From JAJXWB01 sp965246795 (GTDB lineage: Bacteria; Pseudomonadota; Alphaproteobacteria; Rhizobiales; Beijerinckiaceae), in contig CBDFFN010000007.1 of assembly GCA_965246795.1 (NCBI GenBank), forward strand, positions 62,001 through 126,000: a stretch of 64,000 bases of DNA. The letters run 5' to 3'. The translations under genes and the position numbers were made by a program. The notes below the pieces were generated by a model that was not told where the DNA came from, did no database searches, and was given only the letters and a program-made list of their open reading frames with translations. Positions 8,863 through 18,092 of the stretch are shown here, piece by piece (position 1 is the stretch's first letter; each line of letters starts with the position of its first letter).

Positions 8863-10055
8863 TGCGTCGCGCCGGCGCCGAGGCGCGCCTGCTGATCGGC
8901 GGGCGTATCCTTCGCCTCGACCTTCACGCCCTTGCGCAGGCGCAACTGGCCAGCCGTGACAATCCGGTCGCCGACCGACAAGCCGCTTGTTACAACGGCA
9001 CTGCTGGTGTCCTGATCGCTGACCTTGATCTTGTCAGGCAGAGCCGCGCCGTCATCGTCGATGCGCCATACGAACAAGCCTTCGGGACCGTGCTGGATGG
9101 TACTCGCCGGAATGACGATGACATTGTCGAGCGTATCGACACGCGTCTTCGTCGTCACCGATTGTCCCGGCCAGAGGCGCATCTCCTTGTTGTCGTAAAC
9201 GGCCTTGATCTGCACCGTGCCGCTTGTCTGATCGACCTGATTGTTGATGACCGCTATACGGCCCGTCACCGGAGAAGCACCACGTCCGCTAACCGATGCG
9301 ATGACCTGCACCGGGCCTTTGGTGAAAGCCTGCTGCACCGAATTGAGGTCGCCCTCGGGCAGCGTGTAGAGAACGTTGATCGGGTCGACTTGCACGATCG
9401 ACAACAGGCCAGCCGTGTCGTTGGCGCGCACGAGATTGCCGTTGTCGACCTGCCGGAAGCCGATGCGGCCGGCGAGCGGCGCGCGAATTTCGGTGTAGCC
9501 AAGTTGCACGCGCGCATTGTCGATCGTCGCCTGATCGGCCTGTAGCAGCGCCGTGCCACTCGCGACCGCCGCCTGCTGCGCGTCGAGCTGTTTCACCGAC
9601 GTCACCTGCTGCTGCGCAAGTGTCGAATAGCGTTGGAGGTCGAGCTTCGCATTGTTCAGCGTCGCTTGATCCTGCGCGAGCTTGGCGACAGCGCCATCGA
9701 GCGCGGCTTTGAACGGGCGCGGATCGATGCGAAGGAGGAGTTCGCCCTCCTTCACCATCTCGCCTTCCTTGAAGAAAACCTGCTCGATCTGTCCGTCGAC
9801 GCGCGACTTGATGACGACCGTGTTGATCGGCTGCACGGAGCCGAGACCCTCGAGCTGCACTTCGTAGCGGCTCGCTTTTACAGACATGACCGAGACGGGA
9901 ACGGCTGGGCGCGGCGCCGCGGCGGCTGTCCGCTGCGCGGCAGCACGCGATTGGGCCCCCTGCCACCAGTAATATGCGCCGCCAGCCGCGAGTAGTGCAA
10001 CGCCAACTACGACGATACGCCAGCTTCGACGTGGCGGCTGACCCGTTTGGGACAT
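8859..10055 (-). CDS. RND efflux periplasmic adaptor (MdtA/AcrA-like)
   Basis: Membrane-fusion protein linking the RND pump to an outer-membrane channel, 398 aa. An N-terminal membrane anchor (about residues 10-30, IVVVGVALLAAGGAYYWW) is followed by an Ala/Pro linker, a lipoyl half-motif (VVIKSRVDGQIEQVFFKEGE), an alpha-hairpin (about 110-170), the returning lipoyl half (YTEIRAPLAGRIGFRQVDNG) and beta-barrel domains. No lipobox Cys is seen, so it is anchored by the TM helix. It is the first gene of the adaptor-pump-glk unit. The 267 bases to the divergent otsB hold no gene. Confidence 0.9.
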   Translation of the reverse strand: MSQTGQPPRRSWRIVVVGVALLAAGGAYYWWQGAQSRAAAQRTAAAAPRPAVPVSVMSVKASRYEVQLEGLGSVQPINTVVIKSRVDGQIEQVFFKEGEMVKEGELLLRIDPRPFKAALDGAVAKLAQDQATLNNAKLDLQRYSTLAQQQVTSVKQLDAQQAAVASGTALLQADQATIDNARVQLGYTEIRAPLAGRIGFRQVDNGNLVRANDTAGLLSIVQVDPINVLYTLPEGDLNSVQQAFTKGPVQVIASVSGRGASPVTGRIAVINNQVDQTSGTVQIKAVYDNKEMRLWPGQSVTTKTRVDTLDNVIVIPASTIQHGPEGLFVWRIDDDGAALPDKIKVSDQDTSSAVVTSGLSVGDRIVTAGQLRLRKGVKVEAKDTPADQQARLGAGATQ

Positions 10056-10322
10056 CGATCTTCCTTGGCAATTGCCTGACCGGCCCGGATCAAGCGTCTT
10101 GTTCTACACTAGCGCCGAACTTTTTGGCGAGAATTAGCGGGACTCGAGAATTCTCCGTGCCCTCAATATGATCGACGCGCCCTGAACGACGCTTGAACGG
10201 CGGGAAAAGCGGCTGTCGGCGCGAGCGGACCGAATGCCGCAGCCTGTATTCTCGCCTTGCTGCGATGCGGAACCGACTTTGGACGGAAGCGTTGCAATGC
10301 CAACGGAAAATAACGCCTCCCC

Positions 10323-11081
10323 ATGATCGACATCGGCCGCATCGCCCTTTCGCCGCGTGAGACGGCGCTCTTCCTCGACATCGACGGCACGCTTATCGAT
10401 CTCGCCCCCCGGCCTGACGAAGTAGTCGTACCCGCGAGCCTGAAGGCTGATCTTGGCGCGCTATTCGGCGTGCTCGACGGGGCACTCGCTCTCGTCAGCG
10501 GGCGTGCCGTCGAGGAAATCGACCGCCTCTTCTCTCCGTTGGGATTACCGGCCAGTGGCGTACATGGATCGGAATTCCGCCCCGTCCCGCCCGGCGCCGC
10601 GTTGCAACTTGCGCCGCGCATCCCCGACGATCTCCGCGAGCAGGCCCGAAAGATCGTCGAGAACTATCCGGGCACGCTGTTCGAGGACAAGGGCATCGCG
10701 ATAGCGCTGCACTGGCGACTTGCACCGCAGTACGGTCGCGCCATCGAGGCCGGCGTCGCGGCGATAATGGAAAATGCGCCGGCAGGGCTCACGATGTTGC
10801 GCGGCCACAGCGTCCTCGAGATCAAGGGCAGCACCCTCAACAAAGGAAGTGCGGTCAAGCGGTTTCTAGAAGAGGACGCATTTCGGGGACGGCAGCCGGT
10901 ATTTGTCGGCGACGATGTCACCGACCAGTTCGCCTTCGACGTCGTGACGCGGCTAGGGGGCTATGCGTTTGCGGTCGGCCGCGAGATCGAAGGGACGATG
11001 GACTGGTTCGCGTCTCCGACCGAGGTGCGAAAATGGCTCGGGCAGATGTCGCGCGCCTCTGATGTGCCAGCCGTCGCCTGA
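10323..11081 (+). CDS. otsB: Trehalose-6-phosphate phosphatase
   Basis: HAD-superfamily phosphatase that converts trehalose-6-phosphate to trehalose, cytoplasmic, 252 aa. HAD motif I is FLDIDGTLID (nucleophile Asp about residue 19), motif II SGR near residue 60, and motif IV GDDVTDQFAF near 200; the segment LEIKGSTLNKGSAV is characteristic of OtsB. The start ATG is preceded by a short A-rich stretch without a strong Shine-Dalgarno. It sits 250 bases upstream of otsA. No gene is seen in that gap, so otsA may have its own promoter. Confidence 0.92.
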   Translation: MIDIGRIALSPRETALFLDIDGTLIDLAPRPDEVVVPASLKADLGALFGVLDGALALVSGRAVEEIDRLFSPLGLPASGVHGSEFRPVPPGAALQLAPRIPDDLREQARKIVENYPGTLFEDKGIAIALHWRLAPQYGRAIEAGVAAIMENAPAGLTMLRGHSVLEIKGSTLNKGSAVKRFLEEDAFRGRQPVFVGDDVTDQFAFDVVTRLGGYAFAVGREIEGTMDWFASPTEVRKWLGQMSRASDVPAVA

Positions 11082-11331
11082 AGCCGGGTTTTTTCCGCAC
11101 CACCGACAGGCCGGCACGATCACTTGGCTGGCGATCACGATGCCGGACCACCTGAACGAAACCGGGAACGAAAAGATGGACGCGATTGTTTGTGGTCAGG
11201 GGCCGGGAGCTGAGCCAAGGCGTGTTTAAGATTGCCGGATCGGGGCTGGTGTCGGCAGACACCCGGGGCGAAGAAAGCTACCGGACAAGGAAGATGGCAA
11301 CAAAGCCATTATTGCTGCGGGAGGACGTTCG

Positions 11332-12759
11332 GTGTCGCGTCTCGTCGTAGTTTCTAACCGTGTTGCGCTGCCCGGCGCCGGCCGGCAGGCGGGCGGGTTA
11401 ACGGTCGCCGTCAACGCAGCGTTGCGCAAGCAGCCGGGCATCTGGTTTGGCTGGAGCGGCAAGGTCACGGAAGATGCTGCGTCACTGCAGCCGCAGATCA
11501 TCGAGAGCCGCGGCATCACCTATATGGCGCTCGACCTGCCGAAGCAGGACTACGAGGAATATTACCAGGGTTTTGCCAACAGCGTGCTGTGGCCAATCCT
11601 GCATTACCGCGTCGATCTCGCGGAATACACGAACGCCGATCTTTCCGGCTACAAGCGCGTCAACGCTCTTTTCGCCGACAAGCTGTCGGCAGTGCTGCAG
11701 CCCGACGACATGATCTGGGTGCACGATTATCATTTGATGACGCTGGCGAAGGAACTTCGAGCGCGCGGCTTTCAGAATCGGATCGGGTTTTTTCTCCACA
11801 TCCCCTGTCCGCCGCCCGACATCCTGCTGACGCTTCCGCAACACGCCGACACGCTCGGCGCGCTCGGCGACTTTGATCTTGTCGGCTTCCAGACCGACAA
11901 CGACACGGACAATTTCTGCGCCTACCTCGAATCCTGTGGCGCGACCTGGTGCGGCAACCGGCAGTACGACATGAACGGTCGCCGCATTGCGGTCGACACA
12001 TTTCCTGTCGGCATTGCGACCGATGTCTACACGCGCGCGGCCCGCATCGCCACGCGATCGAAATTTGCCGGCGATCTCCGTAAAAGTCTCGTCGACCAGA
12101 AGCTCATCCTGGGCGTCGATCGCCTCGATTACTCCAAGGGCATCATCCACCGCATGCAGGCGTTCGAGACATTTCTCGAACAGCGGCCGGAATGGCGTGG
12201 ACGCGTCTCGTTCCTGCAAGTGACGCCGAAAAGCCGCGAGGCCGTGCCTGGATACAAAGAGATGGACGACGTCGTCAGCGGGCTCGTCGGCCAGATCAAC
12301 GGCGCTTACGGCGAGGCCGCCTGGACGCCCATCCGCTACATCAACCGCGCCTATTCGCGCGCGACGCTTTCGGGCGTCTATCGCACCGCCGCCGTGGCGC
12401 TGGTCACACCGCTGCGCGACGGCATGAATCTCGTCGCGAAGGAATATGTCGCGGCGCAGGATCCGGATGATCCGGGTGTGCTGGTGCTCTCTCGTTTTGC
12501 CGGTGCCGCCAGCGAACTCGAGGGCGGTGCGATCCTCGTAAATCCACACGAGACCGAAGCGATGGGCGCAGCGATCCGGCAGGCGCTCGAAATGCCGCTT
12601 GCGGAACGGCGCGAACGTCACGCCCACATGCTGGCGCAGATCAGGACGCATGACATCGACTGGTGGGCGCAGCGCTTCCTGACACAATTATCGGAAGCGC
12701 ACGCCAAGGCGTCGCTGTTCGAGAACATTCGCAATCTTTTGACGACGTTCACGTTCTGA
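11332..12759 (+). CDS. otsA: Trehalose-6-phosphate synthase
   Basis: GT20 glycosyltransferase joining UDP-glucose and glucose-6-phosphate to trehalose-6-phosphate, 475 aa, standard length. Visible features are the N-terminal loop SRLVVVSNRVALPG, the DMIWVHDYHLM segment, the GVDRLDYSKGI segment that binds phosphate and UDP-glucose, and the C-terminal LVAKEYVAAQ region. The start is GTG 11332, preceded by GGGAGGA. With otsB it makes a complete OtsAB route to trehalose, an osmo- and desiccation protectant common in soil Hyphomicrobiales. Confidence 0.94.
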   Translation: MSRLVVVSNRVALPGAGRQAGGLTVAVNAALRKQPGIWFGWSGKVTEDAASLQPQIIESRGITYMALDLPKQDYEEYYQGFANSVLWPILHYRVDLAEYTNADLSGYKRVNALFADKLSAVLQPDDMIWVHDYHLMTLAKELRARGFQNRIGFFLHIPCPPPDILLTLPQHADTLGALGDFDLVGFQTDNDTDNFCAYLESCGATWCGNRQYDMNGRRIAVDTFPVGIATDVYTRAARIATRSKFAGDLRKSLVDQKLILGVDRLDYSKGIIHRMQAFETFLEQRPEWRGRVSFLQVTPKSREAVPGYKEMDDVVSGLVGQINGAYGEAAWTPIRYINRAYSRATLSGVYRTAAVALVTPLRDGMNLVAKEYVAAQDPDDPGVLVLSRFAGAASELEGGAILVNPHETEAMGAAIRQALEMPLAERRERHAHMLAQIRTHDIDWWAQRFLTQLSEAHAKASLFENIRNLLTTFTF

Positions 12760-12798
12760 TGGCGAACGCTCTGACGCGGCTATCGACGCCGCGCAGGC

Positions 12799-13251
12799 TT
12801 ACTTGGCCGACGTCGGCGCATCCTTGAAGGCCGGCGCAGTGGGTTTTCCACCCGGCGTCGAGGCGAGCTTCTGGTCCGGCGCGCGCGTCCAGGTTTCGCC
12901 CTTGCAGAGGAAACCAAGGAGGCAGCCGGACAGGATCAGCTCCCCGGTCTTTTCGAGCTTCACCTTGCCCGTGTATTTCTTGCCGTCCTTCGGATTGAAG
13001 ATTTCACCGGCCCAGTCGTTGTCGCCCTTCTTGACGGCATTGCGCAGGATCACTGTGCCGATGCCGCTGCGCTCTTCGGGCTTATCGACATCAACGACCT
13101 TCGCGCAAAGCTTGTTGTCGCAATTATAGAAGTCGAACTTCGTGCCGCCTTCTTCGCGGACCCAGACGCCCCAAGGGTCGAAGGCCTGAGCGACGGAGAC
13201 GGCGCCGAAGAGAAGCGCGGCTGCGAGGGGAATACGGAAAAGGTTGGACAT
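12799..13251 (-). CDS. Exported DUF2147-family protein
   Basis: Predicted periplasmic protein of 150 aa. A Sec signal peptide covers about residues 1-24 (FRIPLAAALLFGAVSVAQA), and the mature part begins FDPWGVWVREEGGTKFDFY. This Trp-containing lipocalin-like opening and the later GCLLGFLCKGETW segment fit the DUF2147 family. Four Cys (NCDNKLC near residue 50, and the GC/LC pair near 110-115) could form two disulfides. The start ATG 13251 was chosen for the GGTGGAG element upstream. It lies 146 bases downstream of hpnN on the same strand, and a role next to the hopanoid transporter is only inference. The molecular function of DUF2147 proteins is not known to me. Confidence 0.8.
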   Translation of the reverse strand: MSNLFRIPLAAALLFGAVSVAQAFDPWGVWVREEGGTKFDFYNCDNKLCAKVVDVDKPEERSGIGTVILRNAVKKGDNDWAGEIFNPKDGKKYTGKVKLEKTGELILSGCLLGFLCKGETWTRAPDQKLASTPGGKPTAPAFKDAPTSAK

Positions 13252-13397
13252 GGGCTCCACCTTGAAAGGCATTGAAGGTCCTCTGAACGGCAATCGTGCC
13301 GGAAGCATGGCAGTGCGCGGGCGCTGCATCGAACAACGGTGCGAACGGAACTGGCGCAGCAACGTCGCTGAACCAGTCCTGTGTCGGCGAAACAAGT

Positions 13398-15992
13398 TTA
13401 GTGCGCCGCTGCCTTCGCCGGCGTCTTCGGCGGGCCGAGGAACGCTGGTACGATGATGAAGGCGGCAAGTAACGTAAAGAACAGCGATATCGCAAGGAGT
13501 TGGCCCATCCCGGACGTGCCGGGATGGCTCGACAACACGAGACTGCCGAAGGCCGTGCCGGTGGTCAGCGACGAGAAGAAGATGGCGCGTGTCAGGCTCG
13601 ATGCGAGCATGTCGTGCTGCCCGTTCCGCCACGCGATCAGGTAGTAAATGTGAAAGGCAACGCCGACGCCGAACATCAACGGCAGCGCGATGATGTTCGC
13701 GAAGTCCAGCGACATGCCGAGCAGTTGCGCGGCTTCGAGGCTCATGATGCCGGCGAGCACAAGCGGACCAAGCGCCATCGCGACATCCCACAAGCTGCGC
13801 ATCGCCACCCAGAGGATGATGAAGATGGCGACGAAGGCCAGTGCGCCGGCAACGAGGAAGGAGCGCACGATCGTCTTGCCCGCCTCGACGACGGTAATCG
13901 GTGCGCCGGTTGCCTCCGGCGCGACGCCACGCACCGATGCGGCGAAACGCGCCAGCACGGCATTGTCGTTGGAATCGCCCTTCGCCGTTGCCTGCACGCG
14001 GTAGCGCCCATCGGACGTTTCCCAATCGTCGCGCAGCAGTTTCGGCAGATCGCTTTCCTTCGCCGACGCAGCCGGGTTGAGCGCAAGCCGCAGCTTGTCG
14101 ATCAGCGGTCCGAAATTCTCGAAGAGTGCCCTCTGGGCGGCGGCTCGCTTGTCCGGCGACGCGTCGCGCAGTGCTTCCGTCGCGCGCTTGAAGTGCAGCA
14201 CGGGTTCGGGCGCGTCCTGTTCTTCGGCGATCTTCAGCATCGCGGCGACGTTGCCGATGGCGGAATTGGTCTGCGCCTCCGTCGGCGGCGGGGCACGCGG
14301 CGGTTCCAGCGCGCCACGGAACTGGTCGCGCGCGCTCGTGACGATCGGCAGCTTCGACGCGACATCTTTAGGGATGAACGTGTCGAGCGTGACGACCTGC
14401 GCGACTTCGGGAAGCTTTCGGAGCTTTTCGGCCATCGCGTCGGCCGACGCACGGTCCTTTTCGATGACGGAGATCGTGTTGGGCGCCGTCTTCGGGTCCT
14501 TCGAGAGATCGTCGAAGGTCGAGACGCTCTCCACCTTCGGGCTGCGCAGATGCATCGGGTTCGAATCGAACTGCAGCTTCAAAAGCGCAGGCACGCCGGC
14601 CAGCACGACGACCGCCGTTGCGATCAGAACGAGTTTGCGGTTGTTCTCGATCCAGTGGTCGACCGCCGCCAGCGAAGCCGTCTCGACCGGTTTCGTTTCG
14701 CGGCGCGGCTTCAGGATCACGAGCAGCGCCGGGAGGAAGGTCATCGTACAGACGAAGGCGATGATCATGCCGACGCCGGCGATAAGTCCGAGCTCCGACA
14801 CACCGTAGAATTCGGTCGGCAGGAAGCAGAAAAAGCCTGCGACGAGCGAGATCGCGGCCAGTGTCAGTGCGCGTCCGAGATGCCGTGTCGCGCCGAGAAG
14901 CGACGGACCAAGCTCGCCGACCACGAAGCGTTCTTCGCGATAGCGAGTTGCGAATTGGATGCCGAAATCGACGCCGAGCCCGATGAAAAGCACAGCGAAG
15001 GCGACCGAGATCAGATTAAGTTCGCCGATCATCAGCAGGCCCGCGCCGGCCGTGATGACGAGGCCGATCAGCAATGTGGCAAGGACCGCGACGATGATCT
15101 TGCCCGAGCGCAAGGCGAGGAAAAGAATGACGGCGACCGCAAGCAGCGTGCCCCCGATGTTCAGTTCCTGGTTCTCGGCGACGGTCGCAAATTCCTCGTC
15201 GGCGAGCGGCACGAGACCGGTCATACGAAGACGCAAGCCTTGCTCGGGCGCGATACCGTTCTGCGCCGCGATCTTGCGGATTTCGTCGACCGCGGGACGG
15301 CCGGGCTGCAGCGCCATGTAGTCGAGCTGCGGCAGGATCAGTACGAGGCGGCGCGCGCCCTGTTTTCCGCCTTCGGAATCGAGAAGCTGCTGCCACGAGA
15401 GCTTCGTCGGCTTACCGGCGAGCGCATCGTCGATCGTGCTCGCGAGACGGCCGAGCGGCTGCACGAACCTCTCGAACTCCTTCTCGTTTTCCTTGCTGCG
15501 GCCGGCGTTGTCCATCGCCTTGCCGATCACCGTCATTAGGCCGCGGATCGTCGGATCGGCCGCGACGCCGCTCAGGAATGGCGCAAAGGTCTTGAGATCG
15601 CCGAGCTGCTTTTCGAGTTCCGGTTTGTCGAGCAGAAGCAGCCCCTGGCGCTCGATATATTCGTTGCTGTCGGGACGCCAGACGCGCTCGATCAGCGGCT
15701 TACCCTGCAGCGCCTTCACGAGGCGATCGGCCCCTGCATCGGCGGCCTCGGGCGTTGAGCCATCAATCACAGCGACAATGTTCACGAAGAGCTGCGGGAA
15801 CGCCTTGCTGTAGGCGATCTCGTTCTTGCGCCACGGCACGTCGGGCGAGATGAGCCGGGTCGTCTCGGTGTTGATGCGGAAATGCGTGGCGGTGTAGCCG
15901 ATTGCGAGCGCGGCGACGACGAGGGTCGCGATGACGACGAACCACGGTCGCCGGATGCAGAAGGCGACAACACGCTCCAGAAGATCAGCCAT
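13398..15992 (-). CDS. hpnN: Hopanoid transporter HpnN (RND/MMPL-like)
   Basis: RND-superfamily inner-membrane protein that moves hopanoids to the outer membrane in studied bacteria. 864 aa with two six-TM-type halves, each preceded by a large periplasmic domain. TM1 is near residues 15-35 (RPWFVVIATLVVAALAIG). Sterol-sensing-domain-like helix clusters occur at about 275-420 and 715-860, including the GLGVDFGIQFATRYREE motif typical of HpnN and MMPL proteins and its partner GVGVAFHIYYLIAWRNG. Placement next to hpnH/hpnG/shc supports HpnN over a generic MMPL exporter. It is divergent from hpnH across a 312-base intergenic region. Confidence 0.88.
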   Translation of the reverse strand: MADLLERVVAFCIRRPWFVVIATLVVAALAIGYTATHFRINTETTRLISPDVPWRKNEIAYSKAFPQLFVNIVAVIDGSTPEAADAGADRLVKALQGKPLIERVWRPDSNEYIERQGLLLLDKPELEKQLGDLKTFAPFLSGVAADPTIRGLMTVIGKAMDNAGRSKENEKEFERFVQPLGRLASTIDDALAGKPTKLSWQQLLDSEGGKQGARRLVLILPQLDYMALQPGRPAVDEIRKIAAQNGIAPEQGLRLRMTGLVPLADEEFATVAENQELNIGGTLLAVAVILFLALRSGKIIVAVLATLLIGLVITAGAGLLMIGELNLISVAFAVLFIGLGVDFGIQFATRYREERFVVGELGPSLLGATRHLGRALTLAAISLVAGFFCFLPTEFYGVSELGLIAGVGMIIAFVCTMTFLPALLVILKPRRETKPVETASLAAVDHWIENNRKLVLIATAVVVLAGVPALLKLQFDSNPMHLRSPKVESVSTFDDLSKDPKTAPNTISVIEKDRASADAMAEKLRKLPEVAQVVTLDTFIPKDVASKLPIVTSARDQFRGALEPPRAPPPTEAQTNSAIGNVAAMLKIAEEQDAPEPVLHFKRATEALRDASPDKRAAAQRALFENFGPLIDKLRLALNPAASAKESDLPKLLRDDWETSDGRYRVQATAKGDSNDNAVLARFAASVRGVAPEATGAPITVVEAGKTIVRSFLVAGALAFVAIFIILWVAMRSLWDVAMALGPLVLAGIMSLEAAQLLGMSLDFANIIALPLMFGVGVAFHIYYLIAWRNGQHDMLASSLTRAIFFSSLTTGTAFGSLVLSSHPGTSGMGQLLAISLFFTLLAAFIIVPAFLGPPKTPAKAAAH

Positions 15993-16304
15993 TCGCTCGT
16001 CGAAAACCTTTGGACAGCCGCGCCCGTATCGTCGCTACGGGGGCATCCACGGGGAAGGATGCGGGGATTTGCGGGACAAAGAAGGCCGTTTTGCGAACCG
16101 GCCCCGCAAGTGTTGGCGATGTAACACGGTGCGTCAGGATCGTCACCCCGCGCGCCTGTGCAACATTGACGCCTCGGGGGCCAGTCTTTTAACAGTCGAA
16201 GTCAATCGAGCACAGGTTTTGCCGGTATATGGCGCGCCCTTTGCGTGGCAATCCGGCGGTCCGATGCGCTGGTCCGTAACGGGCCGGAATTTCAGGAGAA
16301 TCGG
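15993..16304. promoter_or_regulatory. Divergent intergenic region hpnN / hpnH
   Basis: This 312-base gap lies between the divergent hopanoid genes hpnN (minus) and hpnH (plus). It must hold both promoters, but I recognise no convincing -35/-10 pair, operator palindrome, RNA gene or small CDS in it. The AGGAG Shine-Dalgarno of hpnH is at 16294-16298. Confidence 0.4.
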
Positions 16305-17459
16305 GTGAGCATTCCCCTTCGTCAGATCGCGACGGTCGGCTCCTATATCGTCAAGCAGCACCTTTCGGGCCGCAAACGCTATCCGCTCGTGCTGATGCTC
16401 GAACCGCTGTTTCGCTGCAACCTCGCATGCTCGGGCTGCGGCAAGATCGACTACCCCGACGCGATCCTCAACAAGCGCATCTCGGTCGAAGATGCGCTGG
16501 GCGCGGTCGACGAATGCGGCGCACCGGTCGTCGTCATCGCCGGCGGCGAACCGCTGATTCACAAGGATCTGCCGAAAATCGTCCAGGGCATCGTCGCGCG
16601 CCGCAAGTTCGCGATCGTCTGCACGAACGCGCTGCTGCTCGAGAAGAAGATCGACGAGTATAAACCCGGTCCGTATTTTACCTGGTCGATTCATCTCGAT
16701 GGCGACCAAGAGATGCACGACAAGTCGGTGTGCCAGCAGGGTGTGTACGATCGTGCCGTCGCGGCGCTCAAGCTCGCGAAGTCCAAGGGTTTCCGCGTCA
16801 CGATCAACTGCACGTTCTTCACCGATGCCGATTCTGCGCGCGTCGCCGCGTTCTTCGACACGGTGACCGAACTCGGTGTCGACGGCATCACGGTGTCGCC
16901 GGGCTACGCCTACGAGCGTGCGCCCGACCAGCAGCACTTCCTCAATCGCAGCCGCACCAAGGCTCTGTTCCGCGACATTTTCCGCCGCGGCAACAACGGC
17001 AAGAAGTGGGCCTTCAACCAGTCCGGCTTGTTTCTCGATTTCCTCGCCGGCAACCAGTCCTATCACTGCACGCCGTGGGGCAACCCGACGCGCACGGTCT
17101 TCGGCTGGCAGAAGCCCTGCTACCTTCTCGGCGAAGGCTATGTCGACTCGTTCAAGAAACTGATGGACGACACGGACTGGGACGCCTACGGCACCGGCAA
17201 TTACGAGAAGTGCGCCGACTGCATGGTGCATTGCGGCTACGAAGCGACGGCGGTCACCGATGCGGTGCGCAAGCCCTGGAAGGCCCTGACTGTTGCGCTG
17301 AAGGGCGTGAAGACCGAAGGTCCGATGGCCCCGGAAATCCGACTCGATAAGCAACGCCCGGCCGAATACGTCTTCGACAAGAACGTGACGCGTCGGCTCT
17401 CAGATATCCGCGAAGCGGACGCGCAGGAACGGGCCAAGAAGGCCGCGACAGCGGCCTAG
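16305..17459 (+). CDS. hpnH: Adenosyl-hopene transferase HpnH (radical SAM)
   Basis: Radical SAM enzyme that attaches the 5'-deoxyadenosyl group to diploptene (hopene), giving adenosylhopane, the first step of extended C35 hopanoids. GTG 16305 is preferred as start: it has AGGAG six bases upstream and gives the family's usual N-terminus (SIPLRQ...GSYIVKQHL); a longer frame back to 16245 exists. 384 aa result. The [4Fe-4S] motif CxxxCxxC is C38-C42-C45 (CNLACSGC), followed by AGGEPL. The C-terminal Cys cluster YEKCADCMVHCGYEA matches a SPASM-like tail. The last 60 bases overlap the convergent hpnG 3' end. Confidence 0.93.
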   Translation: MSIPLRQIATVGSYIVKQHLSGRKRYPLVLMLEPLFRCNLACSGCGKIDYPDAILNKRISVEDALGAVDECGAPVVVIAGGEPLIHKDLPKIVQGIVARRKFAIVCTNALLLEKKIDEYKPGPYFTWSIHLDGDQEMHDKSVCQQGVYDRAVAALKLAKSKGFRVTINCTFFTDADSARVAAFFDTVTELGVDGITVSPGYAYERAPDQQHFLNRSRTKALFRDIFRRGNNGKKWAFNQSGLFLDFLAGNQSYHCTPWGNPTRTVFGWQKPCYLLGEGYVDSFKKLMDDTDWDAYGTGNYEKCADCMVHCGYEATAVTDAVRKPWKALTVALKGVKTEGPMAPEIRLDKQRPAEYVFDKNVTRRLSDIREADAQERAKKAATAA

Positions 17460-18089
17460 GCTTGAGAAGGCGGCACGGGCATCGCGGCCCGCGTCGGTCA
17501 AAGCACGGAGTTGGCGCGGTCGGCGCGCCAGCCCAACCAAGACGCGACGAAGATCGACGCGGCCATCGGGCTTCAGAGCCTCTGTCGCGAGCGCCGGCAG
17601 AGCGCGATGCGCGGGATCGCTGACGACCCGCAAAATCGAGAAAAGCAGCCCGTGCCGGGCCGCCCATTCGGCAACGACGTGCGATTCCATATCGACGGCG
17701 CCGGCGCCGGTGCGCGTGCGCAATGCAGCCTTGTCCTCGATCCGGATGACAGCACGATCGCTGCCGGCGAAATCGGCGGTGCCGACACGGCCATGACGGG
17801 TACGCAGATCGTCGGACAGCGCGTCGGACAGCCGGTTTTGCGCGGAATGCCGCGTGTCGCCGTAGCTGACGCCCGTGCCGACAAGAATGTCGCCTGGTGC
17901 GAGCGAGGGGTCGAGACCGCCAGCGATGCCGAAACTGATCACGCCCCAGAATTTTTGCGGATCGAGATCGTCGAGAAGCTTGCGAAGCCGGTCGCTGTCG
18001 CCGCCGCTGCACAACGTGCGGATGCCCGGACCCTGCGCGGCACGCGCTTCTTTTAGAAGACCCGTGACGACGAGGAGCTCCGGTTCCAT
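17400..18089 (-). CDS. hpnG: Hopanoid phosphorylase HpnG (nucleoside phosphorylase family)
   Basis: Removes adenine from adenosylhopane to give phosphoribohopane/ribosylhopane, the second step in extending the hopanoid side chain. 229 aa, purine nucleoside phosphorylase/MTA-SAH nucleosidase fold: ISFGIAGGLDPSL, the AVDMESHVVAEWA motif (Met-Glu that recognises ribose), and an Asp in RVVSDPA. It starts 3 bases after shc on the same strand and is surely co-transcribed with it. Its 3' end overlaps the convergent hpnH by 60 bases, an overlap with two real C-termini. Confidence 0.9.
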   Translation of the reverse strand: MEPELLVVTGLLKEARAAQGPGIRTLCSGGDSDRLRKLLDDLDPQKFWGVISFGIAGGLDPSLAPGDILVGTGVSYGDTRHSAQNRLSDALSDDLRTRHGRVGTADFAGSDRAVIRIEDKAALRTRTGAGAVDMESHVVAEWAARHGLLFSILRVVSDPAHRALPALATEALKPDGRVDLRRVLVGLARRPRQLRALTDAGRDARAAFSSLGRCRGLLGPFLRVRFADI

Positions 18090-18092
18090 CGG

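Noticed and set aside
10056..11331. Possible small genes in the gaps around otsB (10056-10322 and 11082-11331)
   Set aside because: Short frames lack ribosome sites and composition support; the gaps most likely hold promoters, which I could not define.
14550..14575. tRNA T-loop-like string GGTTCGAATC
   Set aside because: Inside hpnN, with no acceptor or anticodon stems around it.
13500..15539. Long open frame (679 codons) on the plus strand
   Set aside because: It lies antisense to hpnN, is rich in Arg/Asp/Glu without any domain, and reflects third-position GC bias of the real gene.
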